A stretch of DNA of 64,000 nt from Mucilaginibacter sp. OK283 (GCF_900110415.1 NZ_FODR01000005.1:124001-188000); one strand, 5' to 3'. Counted from the stretch's first letter, positions 17,704 to 26,506 are shown. The notes: generated by a model not told the origin, from the sequence alone. Translations and numbers: made by a program.

Positions 17704-19065
17704 ATGTGGTATAACAATATATTAGAAACCATTGGCCACACGCCGCTGGTTAAGTTAAATAAGGTAACCAAAGACATCCCGGCAACGGTTTTGGCCAAAA
17801 TAGAAACAACCAACCCCGGCAACTCCATTAAGGACCGTATGGCCCTTAAAATGATTGAGGATGCCGAAAAAAGCGGTAAACTAAAGCCCGGCGGTACCAT
17901 TATTGAAGGTACATCGGGCAATACCGGCATGGGCCTGGCTATTGCGGCGGTGATAAAAGGCTACAAGTGCATTTTTACCAGTACCGATAAACAATCAAAA
18001 GAAAAATTTGATGCCCTGCGCGCCTTTGGTGCTGAGGTAATTGTTTGCCCAACCAATGTTGAGCCGGAAGATCCGCGGTCGTATTACTCGGTATCATCGC
18101 GTTTGGAGCGCGAGGTGCCTAATTCCTGGAAGCCCAACCAGTACGATAACCTGAGCAACTCGCAGGCGCACTATGAGCAAACCGGCCCCGAAATTTGGGA
18201 GCAAACCGAAGGTAAAATTACACACCTTGTAGTAGGGGTGGGCACCGGCGGCACCATTTCGGGTACAGCCCGCTATTTGAAAGAGAAGAACCCAAACATC
18301 CAGGTTTTAGGCATTGATACCTACGGCTCGGTATTTAAAAAATACAAGGAAACCGGTATTATGGATAAAAACGAGATTTACCCGTACATCACCGAAGGCA
18401 TTGGTGAAGACTTTTTACCGCAAAACGTTGATTTTAGCCTGATAGACCACTTTGAAAAAGTAACCGATAAAGACGCAGCCCTCATGACCCGCGAAATTGC
18501 CCGTAAAGAAGGCATCTTCGCCGGTAACTCTACAGGATCGGCAGTGGCTGGTACACTGCAAATGAAAGACAGGTTTAAAGAGGGCGATGTGGTAGTGATC
18601 ATCTTCCCCGATCATGGTACCCGCTACCTGGGCAAAATGTACAACGACGACTGGCTGCGCGATCGCGGTTTCCTGAAAGACGGCAAACTTACCGCCCGCG
18701 ACATCATCGGCAAAAAAGATGTACAGGAAATTATCACCATCGACTGTGAAAAATCGGTGCTGGAAGCTATCAACACCATTAAATCGCTCAATATCTCGCA
18801 AATCCCGGTTACGCAAAAAGGCATGGTAATAGGTAAGATAACCGAAAGCGATATCCTGAATTCGCTGTTAGAGAACCCATCCATCAAATCGCAGCCGGTT
18901 AAAAATATTACCACCGCGCCGTTCCCGTTTGTTGATCTGAATACCTCTATCGACCGCATCTCGGGCATGATCAATAAGGAAAACATTGCCGTACTGGTTG
19001 AAAGCGAAGACGGTAAGATTGAGATTATTACGCAGTATGATATTATAAATGCAATATCAGCTTAG
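17704..19065 (+). CDS. cystathionine beta-synthase (PLP enzyme with CBS pair)
   Basis: 453 residues. The PLP lysine is K43 in NPGNSIKDRMA; the cofactor phosphate loop GTGGTISGTARYLKE and the TSGNTGMGLA substrate loop are intact. Residues ~335-453 hold two CBS motifs (ITIDCEKSVLEAINTIKSLNISQIPV and the matching second half), the regulatory module of cystathionine beta-synthases and related cysteine synthases. The YDNLSNSQAHYEQTGPEIW stretch favours cystathionine beta-synthase over plain O-acetylserine lyase. It condenses serine with homocysteine in transsulfuration. The gene stands alone, with a terminator at 19097-19126. Confidence 0.9.
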   Translation: MWYNNILETIGHTPLVKLNKVTKDIPATVLAKIETTNPGNSIKDRMALKMIEDAEKSGKLKPGGTIIEGTSGNTGMGLAIAAVIKGYKCIFTSTDKQSKEKFDALRAFGAEVIVCPTNVEPEDPRSYYSVSSRLEREVPNSWKPNQYDNLSNSQAHYEQTGPEIWEQTEGKITHLVVGVGTGGTISGTARYLKEKNPNIQVLGIDTYGSVFKKYKETGIMDKNEIYPYITEGIGEDFLPQNVDFSLIDHFEKVTDKDAALMTREIARKEGIFAGNSTGSAVAGTLQMKDRFKEGDVVVIIFPDHGTRYLGKMYNDDWLRDRGFLKDGKLTARDIIGKKDVQEIITIDCEKSVLEAINTIKSLNISQIPVTQKGMVIGKITESDILNSLLENPSIKSQPVKNITTAPFPFVDLNTSIDRISGMINKENIAVLVESEDGKIEIITQYDIINAISA

Positions 19066-19096
19066 ATAGCATAGTATCAAGTAGTAATATTTTTAG

Positions 19097-19126
19097 AAGG
19101 TGTTATGCTTGGGCATGGCACCTTTT
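19097..19126 (+). terminator. terminator after cystathionine beta-synthase gene
   Basis: AAGGTG (19097-19102) pairs with CACCTT (19119-19124), with an inner ATGC/GCAT pairing, followed by TTTTTT. Confidence 0.7.
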
Positions 19127-19183
19127 TTAGTTTATATTTTCTCGGGACCTCCGCTAACATTTCGTTATTTCGGTTCGATACCC

Positions 19184-19849
19184 CTATTTTAAAGCCTTTG
19201 CAACCTCCTGTGTGGTAAGCACAGTCAGTTTCATCCAAACGGGTATGGCAGGGTTGCCGTTCTTGTCAACAGTTACGGCGGTTAGCTGGTTTATCAATTC
19301 AATGCCTTTTACTATTTCGCCAAAAACGGTATAGTGTCCATCAAGAAAAGGCGTTCCGCCAATGGTGCGGTAAGTGTTGCGCCGGGCTTCGGTAAAGTGG
19401 GTGTTGTACTTTTTTTCGATGGCATCCAGCTCGTCGTTGGTCCAGGTGCGGCCATCTACCATGTAAAATTGGGTGGTGTAGGATGATTCGGTTTTGTTGG
19501 CATCCCGGCCCATGGCCACCACTCCCCGGCGATGGTACAGGTCGGCCGCAAATTCCGGTGCTATCCATTTCATTTCGGGTTTTAAGGTGCGCCCTTTATC
19601 ATATAACGAATCCGGGTCGCCGCCCTGTATCACAAAACCTTTCAGTATCCGGTTAAAGGTGGTGGCATCAAAATAATGGCTTTTAACCAGTTTAATAAAA
19701 TTATCGCGGTGCATCGGTGTTTGGTTGTACAGTTTTACAATACACCATCCCTGTGGCGTTTCTATTTTTACATACGTGTTTTTTGGCTGGGCAAATGCAC
19801 TCAGGCAGAAGCATAACAAAGCGGCAAACAGGATTAGCGATTTTTTCAA
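19184..19849 (-). CDS. secreted cyclophilin-type peptidyl-prolyl isomerase
   Basis: About 221 residues from a TTG at 19849, which gives a clean signal peptide (LKKSLILFAALLCFCLSAFA); the only in-frame ATG is at 19927 and adds 26 residues that break the signal. The body has cyclophilin blocks: YVKIETPQGWCIVKLYNQTPMHRDNF, FNRILKGFVIQGGDPD, RGVVAMGR, TQFYMVDG and GHYTVFGEIVKG. It should assist folding of exported proteins in the periplasm. The start codon is an inference from the signal peptide. Confidence 0.85.
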   Translation of the reverse strand: MKKSLILFAALLCFCLSAFAQPKNTYVKIETPQGWCIVKLYNQTPMHRDNFIKLVKSHYFDATTFNRILKGFVIQGGDPDSLYDKGRTLKPEMKWIAPEFAADLYHRRGVVAMGRDANKTESSYTTQFYMVDGRTWTNDELDAIEKKYNTHFTEARRNTYRTIGGTPFLDGHYTVFGEIVKGIELINQLTAVTVDKNGNPAIPVWMKLTVLTTQEVAKALK

Positions 19850-20123
19850 GTTGGTAAAGTTTACAGAAACCAATAAGTACGGTTTCCTGCTTACTAATTT
19901 AACTAAAAAACTGCGCTTCGTTGGCAATTTATTTTGATGCCTTATACTATAAAATGATCCAGTCTTTCAATAGCGCCTGAGCGGCGGTATGGTGTTAAAT
20001 GTAAATGGTATTTGGTTATATTTACGCATCGGGCAAAGGGGCCGTTAAGCCCATATAACCGGGAACAGGTGGGAGAGGGCTTGTTTCAAATTATCAAAAA
20101 ATCAGCCTTTAACTGGTTCAGCT

Positions 20124-20993
20124 ATGAAAAAATATGTGTTGTTTTCTATTGTGATTGTCTGCGTAATGTTTGGCTGTTTTAACAGTTTTGCTGCCGGCGT
20201 AGATACGCTGGATATACAAAGCCAGGTTATGCAAAAAAACATTAAAGCTGCTGTGGTGCTGCCCCAGTCATACAAAACCACGCAACAAAACTACCCGGTG
20301 ATTTACCTGCTGCATGGCGGCCAGGGCAATTACCGCGACTGGCTGTCAAAAACCGACGATAAGCTGCTGCTGCACAAACTTGCCGACCAGTATAATTTTA
20401 TCATAGTTACTCCCGATGCCGGGCTGATGAGCTATTATTTTGATAGTCCCCTGGATAAAAGCAGCCAGTACGAAACCTTTATAACCAAAGAACTGGTAGA
20501 AAAAATAGACGGCACCTACCGCACTATAAAAGACAGGAAGGGGAGGGGCATCGCCGGCCTGTCTATGGGGGGCCACGGCGCCATGTACCTATCGGCACGC
20601 CACCCCGAATTATACTGCGCCGCCGGCAGCATGAGCGGCGTAATGAACATTAATACTGCCACCTGGAACGTTCCGGCAGAATTTGCCCAATTGCGCAATA
20701 AAAATTTCGAACATTTGCTTGGCCCGCCAAAAGATGCCGCCAACCCATACCGCGAATACTCTGCCGTGGGCCTGGCCGATAAAATGAAAACCAACGATGT
20801 AAAGCTGATTTTTGATTGCGGGTTTGACGACATCATGATTAAACCCAACCGCGAACTACACCAACTGCTATTAGCCAACGGAACACCCCACGAATATACC
20901 GAACGCCCCGGCAAACACGAATGGCCCTACTGGAGCAACGCCGTATCCTATCAGTTCCTTTTCTTTCAAAAAGTAATGAGTAGTATCAGGTAG
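20124..20993 (+). CDS. secreted esterase of the esterase-D / acetylxylan-esterase type
   Basis: 289 residues with a signal peptide (cleavage near SFAAG, 24). The alpha/beta-hydrolase core has YPVIYLLHGGQGNYRDW (oxyanion region), the nucleophile elbow GLSMGGHGAMYLS (Ser near 149), FDCGFDDIM with the likely acid, and the catalytic His in PGKHEWPYW. It is similar to the tributyrin-esterase / S-formylglutathione-hydrolase family; in this setting it may remove acyl groups from polysaccharides or peptides. The last four residues and stop are encoded by an AGTATCA repeat array, so the native C-terminus may have been replaced. Confidence 0.85.
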   Translation: MKKYVLFSIVIVCVMFGCFNSFAAGVDTLDIQSQVMQKNIKAAVVLPQSYKTTQQNYPVIYLLHGGQGNYRDWLSKTDDKLLLHKLADQYNFIIVTPDAGLMSYYFDSPLDKSSQYETFITKELVEKIDGTYRTIKDRKGRGIAGLSMGGHGAMYLSARHPELYCAAGSMSGVMNINTATWNVPAEFAQLRNKNFEHLLGPPKDAANPYREYSAVGLADKMKTNDVKLIFDCGFDDIMIKPNRELHQLLLANGTPHEYTERPGKHEWPYWSNAVSYQFLFFQKVMSSIR

Positions 20994-21009
20994 TTGGTAT
21001 CAAGTAATA
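20982..21009. repeat. heptamer array AGTATCA (locus G, left arm)
   Basis: AGTATCA, GGTAGTT, GGTATCA, AGTAATA in unbroken 7-nt register. It overlaps the end of the esterase gene, whose TAG stop is inside the second unit. It can pair with TGATACT-type units at 21173-21200. Confidence 0.75.
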
Positions 21010-21107
21010 AGATTTTTTGAGCGGGGAGTACCGGTTGGTAGTGTTCTTCGGGGTAAGGGGCATTACTATATGATTTTGTGACCTGATGACTGGCTTGCAC
21101 AGTCGCG

Positions 21108-21227
21108 ATTGCCGTGCTGCGCTCGCAATAACATAGGTTTATGACTGAATATGTTACCGCAGCTGTCTTGATACTTGATACTTGCGACTTGATACTTTTT
21201 CATGCAGCTATTTTGATACCTGATACT
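21108..21227. repeat. 120-bp element with TGATACT heptamers, copy 1
   Basis: This begins with an ATTGCCG...CGCAAT inverted pair, then a conserved TATGTTACCGCAGCTGTCT block, then TTGATACTTGATACTTGCGA heptamers, TTTTTCATGCAGCTA and a final TGATACT. A diverged copy in the same orientation is at 22436-22551. Together they bracket the flavodoxin/FMN-protein operon. The remaining part of the 330-bp gap (20994-21323) shows nothing else. Confidence 0.8.
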
Positions 21228-21323
21228 AAAAGAGATGACGTCCATCAGCTATTCCGGTGACACTGGTCATTTTCTGCAAAGATAGGCTTACCTAAATTGC
21301 CGAAATAAAAACCAGGGGAAGCC

Positions 21324-21872
21324 ATGAATGGAATTATTATATATCAGGGTAAATACGGGGCAACAGCGCAGTATGCGCAATGGCTGGCCGGTGCGCTGCA
21401 CATGCCATTTTTGAAAGCAGTCGAGGTTACGCCCACTATACTTGCCTGTTATGACCTGGTGATTTTGGGCAGCTCGGTTTACGTTGGTAAATTAACCATT
21501 GGTAAATGGCTGAAACGGAACCCTGACTTACTGGCAGGGAAGAAGCTGTTTTTATTTATTGTGTGCGGTACATCGGCCGAAGATAAGGAAGAGCAGCAAA
21601 AGTTGCTGGACAACAACCTGGACCCTGGGTTCAGGAAAACAACAGGAGTATTCTTTTTGCCGGGGCGGTGCATTGTTTCCAAGCTATCGTGGATAGACCG
21701 CCTTGTTTTAAAAATGGGCGCCATGCTGCAAAAAGATCCCCGAAAGAAAGCTGTTATGAGCCATGGGTTTGACCATATGGATCAAAAGAGTTTGCAAGGC
21801 CTGATTGCAGCAGTAGGTAAAGAATGTAATGCAGAAATGGTAATGGGCGCCGGCTTAACAGATAAATACTGA
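21324..21872 (+). CDS. flavodoxin-domain protein (HemG-like)
   Basis: 182 residues. The N-terminal IIYQGKYGATAQYAQWLA is the FMN phosphate-binding loop of flavodoxins, followed by DLVILGSSVYVGKL and KKLFLFIVCGTS, the order seen in HemG-type (protoporphyrinogen oxidase, menaquinone-dependent) flavodoxins. The middle part (LPGRCIVSKLSWIDRLVLKMG) is also HemG-like. A role in heme synthesis is possible but not shown. The stop is 1 bp before the start of the next gene, so the two are translationally coupled; the partner also binds FMN. Confidence 0.75.
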   Translation: MNGIIIYQGKYGATAQYAQWLAGALHMPFLKAVEVTPTILACYDLVILGSSVYVGKLTIGKWLKRNPDLLAGKKLFLFIVCGTSAEDKEEQQKLLDNNLDPGFRKTTGVFFLPGRCIVSKLSWIDRLVLKMGAMLQKDPRKKAVMSHGFDHMDQKSLQGLIAAVGKECNAEMVMGAGLTDKY

Positions 21873-21873
21873 A

Positions 21874-22326
21874 ATGTTAGGAACACTAAATGATGGGCAG
21901 ATTGAAGCTCTGCTTAAAAGGCAAATTACCGGCCGCATTGCCTGTACAGAGGCCGGCGTACCCTATATTGTGCCGGTGAATTATGTTTACGATGGAAAAC
22001 AGGTTATTGGGCACAGCACAATGGGTAAAAAGATGGAGATGATGCGCAAGAACCCGCGGGTATGTTTCCAGGTAGATGAGATTAAAACCATTTTTAACTG
22101 GCAAAGCGTGATTGCCTGGGGACGGTTTGAAGAGATTACCGATATTACAGAAAAGGAGCAGGCCATGATGGCTATTACCCACCGCTTGATGCCTTTTGCC
22201 GAAAAAGCGGCACATCATCCTTCCCACGGTTTAGCAGAAAAAGAAGAGGATATCGGCACCAAACTCGACCTCATTTTATACAAAATTGTGCTGGTTAATA
22301 AAACCGGCCGGTTTGAACGAAGTTGA
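21874..22326 (+). CDS. pyridoxamine-phosphate-oxidase-like FMN-binding protein (NimA-type)
   Basis: 150 residues with the split-barrel pattern: ITGRIACTEAGVPYIVPVNYVYDGKQVIGHS, GKKMEMMRKNPRVCFQVDEI and WQSVIAWGRFEEI. These match the NimA/PNPOx-like family that binds flavin and often reduces nitro-compounds or heme-related substrates. It is coupled to the flavodoxin gene (1-bp spacing), so flavin chemistry on a shared substrate is likely. Exact reaction unknown. Confidence 0.8.
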   Translation: MLGTLNDGQIEALLKRQITGRIACTEAGVPYIVPVNYVYDGKQVIGHSTMGKKMEMMRKNPRVCFQVDEIKTIFNWQSVIAWGRFEEITDITEKEQAMMAITHRLMPFAEKAAHHPSHGLAEKEEDIGTKLDLILYKIVLVNKTGRFERS

Positions 22327-22435
22327 CGCGGGATCGCCTTGCCAGGAATTTTTAGGGGGCATGGCTGCATTGTGCTTATAACTACGTGTTTGTAAGTTGA
22401 TGGTTGTTAGTGTTGTTTTAAATTTAATTTATGTC

Positions 22436-22551
22436 ATTGCTTCGTTCCCCGCAATGGCAGGTTTATGGCCGGATATATTACCGTAGCTTTCTTGATACCT
22501 GATAGTTGCAACTTGATACTTTTTCATGCAGCTATCTTGCTACTTGATACT
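22436..22551. repeat. 120-bp element with TGATACT heptamers, copy 2
   Basis: It has the same block order as 21108-21227 (ATTGC...GCAAT pair, TATATTACCGTAGCT, CTTGATACCTGATAG, TTTTTCATGCAGCTA, TTGATACT). Its right end overlaps the stop codon of the exonuclease III gene (CTA at 22550-22552 on this strand). Confidence 0.8.
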
Positions 22552-23326
22552 ATTCTCCAATTTCAATCCATACCGGGCAATGGTCGCTGGTTTTTTCCCA
22601 GCCGCGTACATTACGGTCTACGCCGGCGGATTGCAGGCGGTCGGCAACATGTGGGCTCAGCAGGAAATGGTCGATACGCAGTCCCGCATTACGGCCATAG
22701 GCGTCGCGGAAATAATCGAAAAAGGTATAGATTACCTCGGTGGGGTATAGTTTACGGATGGCGTCCGTCCAGCCCTGGTCGACCAGGTTTTTGAAGGCCA
22801 GGCGCACTTCGGGGCGAAAGAGGGCATCATCCAGCCAGCGCTCAGGTTTGTAAACATCCAGTTCGGTAGGCATTACGTTATAGTCGCCCGTAATTATGGC
22901 GGGCACACCATGCGCCAGCAGGCCCGATGCGTGACTGGTGAGGCGTTCGAACCAGCGCAGCTTATAATCCAGTTTGGGGCCGGGGGCGGGGTTGCCGTTG
23001 GGCAGGTACAGGCAGCCAATAACGATGCCGTTTATAAAGGCTTCAATGTAACGGCTGTGCTCGTCGTCCGGATCGCCGGGCAGGCCCTTGCGTAGCTCTT
23101 TAATTTCGTAGTTGTTACGGGCCAGGATGGCTACGCCGTTCCAGCTTTTTTGGCCATGCCATATGGCGTTGTAGCCGGCACCGGTAATGGCCTCCAACGG
23201 GAATTTATCCTGGGGGGCCTTTAGTTCCTGCAGGCAAACCACATCGGGCGCGGTTTCGGCAAGCCAGCGCAGCAGCACCGGCAGGCGGCCATTTACACCG
23301 TTAACATTATAGGTGGCAATTTTCAT
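22550..23326 (-). CDS. xth: exodeoxyribonuclease III (AP endonuclease)
   Basis: 258 residues starting MKIATYNVNGVNGRLP. Diagnostic EEP-fold motifs are present: VVCLQELKAPQDKFP (metal-binding Glu), IVIGCLYLPNGNP, ITGDYNVMP (GDxN), RIDHFLLSP and the terminal TSDHCPVWIEI with the catalytic Asp-His. It cleaves abasic sites and resects 3' ends in base-excision repair. It is transcribed toward the repeat element that provides its stop codon. Confidence 0.93.
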   Translation of the reverse strand: MKIATYNVNGVNGRLPVLLRWLAETAPDVVCLQELKAPQDKFPLEAITGAGYNAIWHGQKSWNGVAILARNNYEIKELRKGLPGDPDDEHSRYIEAFINGIVIGCLYLPNGNPAPGPKLDYKLRWFERLTSHASGLLAHGVPAIITGDYNVMPTELDVYKPERWLDDALFRPEVRLAFKNLVDQGWTDAIRKLYPTEVIYTFFDYFRDAYGRNAGLRIDHFLLSPHVADRLQSAGVDRNVRGWEKTSDHCPVWIEIGE

Positions 23327-23415
23327 GTGGTAAAAATTGGATTTTTTTGTAAAAAAGTTAGCGAAAATTAAACCATAATTAGTTAAAAGCTGAAATTATT
23401 TGTATAAAACTGCGG

Positions 23416-23592
23416 CTATGAGAATAATCCGTGCGTGATCTCTTCAATCTCCGAATCGCCGTGGAAAAAGATGGTTAAGCCACGCGCGCCATCGGTGATG
23501 CTCAGGATGTCCTCGCGTTTAATATTGTTTTCGTTTATAAAAAGCGCCAACCGGGCCGGGGTACTAAAAGAGTCGGTTTTTACAATGATCAT
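23416..23592 (-). CDS. small protein, 58 residues, unknown
   Basis: ATG at 23592, TAG at 23416-23418. The translation begins MIIVKTDSFSTPARLALFIN, continues ENNIKREDILSITD and GARGLTIFFHGDSEIEEI, and ends HGLFS. The composition and strand-helix-strand pattern look like a real folded small protein; the opposite-strand ORF here is Ser/Arg-rich and less plausible. It lies 90 bp upstream of the exonuclease III start on the same strand. I do not recognise a family. Confidence 0.6.
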   Translation of the reverse strand: MIIVKTDSFSTPARLALFINENNIKREDILSITDGARGLTIFFHGDSEIEEITHGLFS

Positions 23593-23788
23593 GGTAGTAT
23601 TTTTTATATTAAGATTGCGTTCCCGATGGTTTGTTACAGGAGGTTAGGGGGATAGAAAGTTTGGGTAGCGGGCCTTGAGATGTATTTTGATTTATTTTTT
23701 TGGTGGAACGCTGCCAGTGTTTTCAACTACCGGATACTTTGACCAAATTACGAAACCGCAACCCCGCGATAATAATTAACTTTGCTGC

Positions 23789-24592
23789 GTGACGACTAAA
23801 CAACGCTACTTTATTGAATTGGCTTATGATGGCACCGCCTATCATGGGTGGCAGGTGCAACAAAATGCCCACAGCGTTCAGGAAGCGCTAAACAAAGCGC
23901 TAAGCACCATTCTGCGCCAACCCATCGAAACAACAGGTTGCGGGCGCACGGATACTGGCGTACACGCCAAGGAGTTTTTTGCTCATTTTGATGTGGTTGA
24001 AGAGGTTGTCGATAGTCCATTGTCCATAGACCATGGTTATGAGACCGAAAAGAGCCATGGACTATTGACCATAGACTATGGACTTAAAATCCGCAGCCTC
24101 AATTCAATCCTGCCTGCTGATATCGCGATTAAAAACATCATCGCTGTGAGTCCCGATGCGCATGCCCGGTTCGATGCAACGTTGCGGTCGTACCAGTACC
24201 ACGTCCATTTTAATAAAGACCCGTTTTTAAGGGGATATTCCTGGCAGCTGCGCGATGTGCCGGATCTGGAATTGATGAACAAGGCTGCGGCTATGATGAT
24301 GGACTATATTGATTTTAGCTGTTTCAGTAAATCAAATACCCAGGTAAAAACCAATAACTGCAAAATAAGCCGTGCCGAATGGGTGCAAACAGAACAGGGC
24401 ATGGTATTCCATATTTCGGCCGATAGATTTTTGCGCAACATGGTACGCGCCATAGTAGGTACACTGATGATGGTTGGCCGTAAAGAAATACCACCCGAAG
24501 CCGTAAAGCAAATTATTGAAAGCAAAAACCGCTCAAATGCGGGTATGAGCGTACCGGCCTGCGGGTTATATTTAACAGAAGTGAAATATTAG
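23789..24592 (+). CDS. truA: tRNA pseudouridine(38-40) synthase with a repeat-encoded insert
   Basis: 267 residues from a GTG start. The catalytic aspartate is D55 in GCGRTDTGVHA; YDGTAYHGWQVQ, HARFDATLRSYQYHV, DFSCFSKSNTQV and RFLRNMVRAIVGTLMMVG are standard TruA blocks. Between the AHFDV strand and LNSILPADIAI, where typical TruA proteins have about 15 residues, this one has roughly 40. Residues 74-98 are encoded by a heptamer-repeat hairpin (24008-24083) that keeps the frame. The surrounding catalytic motifs are intact, so the enzyme is probably active with an enlarged surface loop. Confidence 0.93.
   Translation: MTTKQRYFIELAYDGTAYHGWQVQQNAHSVQEALNKALSTILRQPIETTGCGRTDTGVHAKEFFAHFDVVEEVVDSPLSIDHGYETEKSHGLLTIDYGLKIRSLNSILPADIAIKNIIAVSPDAHARFDATLRSYQYHVHFNKDPFLRGYSWQLRDVPDLELMNKAAAMMMDYIDFSCFSKSNTQVKTNNCKISRAEWVQTEQGMVFHISADRFLRNMVRAIVGTLMMVGRKEIPPEAVKQIIESKNRSNAGMSVPACGLYLTEVKY
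24008..24083. repeat. heptamer-repeat hairpin GTCCATA type, inside truA (locus H)
   Basis: Four 7-mers on the left arm (24008-24035: GTCGATA, GTCCATT, GTCCATA, GACCATG), a 20-nt spacer and four complementary 7-mers on the right (24056-24083: CATGGAC, TATTGAC, CATAGAC, TATGGAC). 23 of 28 positions pair. It translates in frame as part of TruA without a stop. Confidence 0.9.
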
Positions 24593-24675
24593 CCACTAAA
24601 ACCCTGAACGATATCTATAGCCTTGATAAGCGACTGCCTGACAGCAATGGTTTAAAAATCGCTTGCAAATAACCC

Positions 24676-26433
24676 TTACTCCACTTCCGCGGTAATCTTT
24701 TCTCCTATTTGTTGCCTCCACATGGCATAATATAGGCCCTTTTGGCTTATCAAATCGAGGTGACGGCCGGATTCAATGATGCGGCCTTTTTCTAACACAT
24801 AAATACAATCGGCATGCATAATTGTGGATAAACGGTGGGCTATTAATATGGTGATATGATTTTCGTTTTCAGATACGTTACGTATGGTTTCGGTGATCTC
24901 CTCTTCGGTGATAGAATCCAGGGATGACGTTGCTTCATCAAATACCAGGATGTCGGGCTTGCGTAACAGCGCACGGGCTATCGAGAGGCGTTGTTTCTCG
25001 CCGCCCGATACTTTTACGCCACCCTCGCCAATAACGGTGCTCAGGCCTTTATCGGCCCTTGCAAGCAGGGTTTGGCAGGCGGCACGTTGCAATACGTTCA
25101 TACATTCTTCGTCTGTAGCATCCGGGCGAACAAACAGCAGGTTCTCGCGGATGGTACCTGAAAATAGTTGGGTATCCTGGGTTACAAAGCCAATTTTTTC
25201 GCGCAGCTGATCAAGATCAATCTCTTTGCTTAAAATGTTGTTGTATAAAACATCACCCTCCAAAGGCTGGTACAAACCAACCAACAGCTTTACCAGCGTA
25301 GTTTTACCCGAGCCTGATGGGCCAACAAAAGCAATGGTTTCGCCGGTATTGGTTTCAAAACTAATGTGGTTAAGCGCGTTGCGGTTGGCGGTTAAATGTT
25401 TAAAAGTAACATTGCTGAAGGTTAGCGTGTTAACTTTCTCTACCATTACCGGTTTTTCGGGCTTTTTATCAATAGGCGTACTTAAAATGCCTTTGAAATT
25501 ACCTAAGGAAACCTCTGCTTCGCGCCATGACAGGATTACGTTGCCCAACTCCTGTAATGGGTTAAACAAAAAGAAGGAGTAAAACAAAAAGCTAAAATAT
25601 TGGCCCGGCGATAATGAACCCTTAAATATCAGCATCAATAGCACAACCACCATTACGCTCCGCACAAAATTTACGGTGGTACCCTGTACAAAGCTCATGC
25701 TGCGTACGTATTTAACTTTTTTTAGCTCCAGGTCGAGGATTTTGTAGGTAGTGCTATTAAGCCTTTCTATTTCCTGTTTGGCCAAACCAAGGCTTTTTAC
25801 CAATTCAATGTTCCTTAATGATTCGGTGGTGGAACCGGCGAGTGCCGTGGTTTCAGATACTATCTTCTTTTGAATCGTCTTTATCTTGCGACTCATGGCC
25901 ATGCTCACAAAAGTGATGATGGGTATAGCTGCAAAATATACTAATGTTACCTGGTAATTTACACTTACCGAATATACAATTACAAACACCATCCCTATAA
26001 GAGATACAAATAATATACCAATGAACGAGGTGATAAATTTTTCGCAATCTAACCGGACTTTTTGTAAAATACCGAGGGTTTCGCCGCTGCGCTGATCTTC
26101 AAAAACCTGGTAAGGCAGCTCTAACGAATGTTTCAGGCCATCGGCGTACATTGCTGCACCAACCTTTTGGGTAATAATATTGGTAAAATAATCCTGGAAA
26201 TTTTTTGCTATACGCGATACCATAGCTACGCCAATAGCAGCACCAACCAGCGTTAATACCTGGCGCAGGTACTCATCGTAATGAAGGGTGCCGCGTTTTT
26301 CAATAACGCGGTCTACAATTCGTCCTGTTATCCAGGGATCAAGGAGCGAAAAGCCTATATTCATGGCAGCCAGAAACAGCGCCATCACCACTATCCAGCG
26401 GTGCTTTTTCAGGTAAGAAATTAGTATATTCAT
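24676..26433 (-). CDS. ABC exporter, fused membrane and ATPase domains
   Basis: 585 residues from the ATG at 26433 (MNILISYLKKHRW). An ATG at 26478 is in frame, but the added codons lie in the frr terminator, so the later start is chosen. Six membrane helices span ~1-310. The ATPase domain has Walker A GPSGSGKTTL, the signature VSGGEKQRLSIARALLRKP, Walker B DILVFDEATSSLDS and the switch AHRLST. This half-transporter type (MsbA/multidrug-like) works as a homodimer exporting lipids or hydrophobic compounds. Substrate unknown. Confidence 0.92.
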   Translation of the reverse strand: MNILISYLKKHRWIVVMALFLAAMNIGFSLLDPWITGRIVDRVIEKRGTLHYDEYLRQVLTLVGAAIGVAMVSRIAKNFQDYFTNIITQKVGAAMYADGLKHSLELPYQVFEDQRSGETLGILQKVRLDCEKFITSFIGILFVSLIGMVFVIVYSVSVNYQVTLVYFAAIPIITFVSMAMSRKIKTIQKKIVSETTALAGSTTESLRNIELVKSLGLAKQEIERLNSTTYKILDLELKKVKYVRSMSFVQGTTVNFVRSVMVVVLLMLIFKGSLSPGQYFSFLFYSFFLFNPLQELGNVILSWREAEVSLGNFKGILSTPIDKKPEKPVMVEKVNTLTFSNVTFKHLTANRNALNHISFETNTGETIAFVGPSGSGKTTLVKLLVGLYQPLEGDVLYNNILSKEIDLDQLREKIGFVTQDTQLFSGTIRENLLFVRPDATDEECMNVLQRAACQTLLARADKGLSTVIGEGGVKVSGGEKQRLSIARALLRKPDILVFDEATSSLDSITEEEITETIRNVSENENHITILIAHRLSTIMHADCIYVLEKGRIIESGRHLDLISQKGLYYAMWRQQIGEKITAEVE

Positions 26434-26453
26434 GTTTCGGCGGTAAAAATAAA

Positions 26454-26486
26454 AAAAGGGAATGGCTAAGTAGCTCATTCCCTTTT
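26454..26486 (-). terminator. terminator after frr
   Basis: On the minus strand AAAAGGGAATG and CATTCCCTTTT form an 11-bp stem followed by a T-run. It lies between frr and the ABC exporter start. Confidence 0.8.
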
Positions 26487-26506
26487 AATTTGACATAAGG
26501 TTAATA

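Noticed and set aside
26433..26478. Longer start for the ABC exporter
   Set aside because: The added codons lie in the frr terminator hairpin; the later ATG gives a normal N-terminus.
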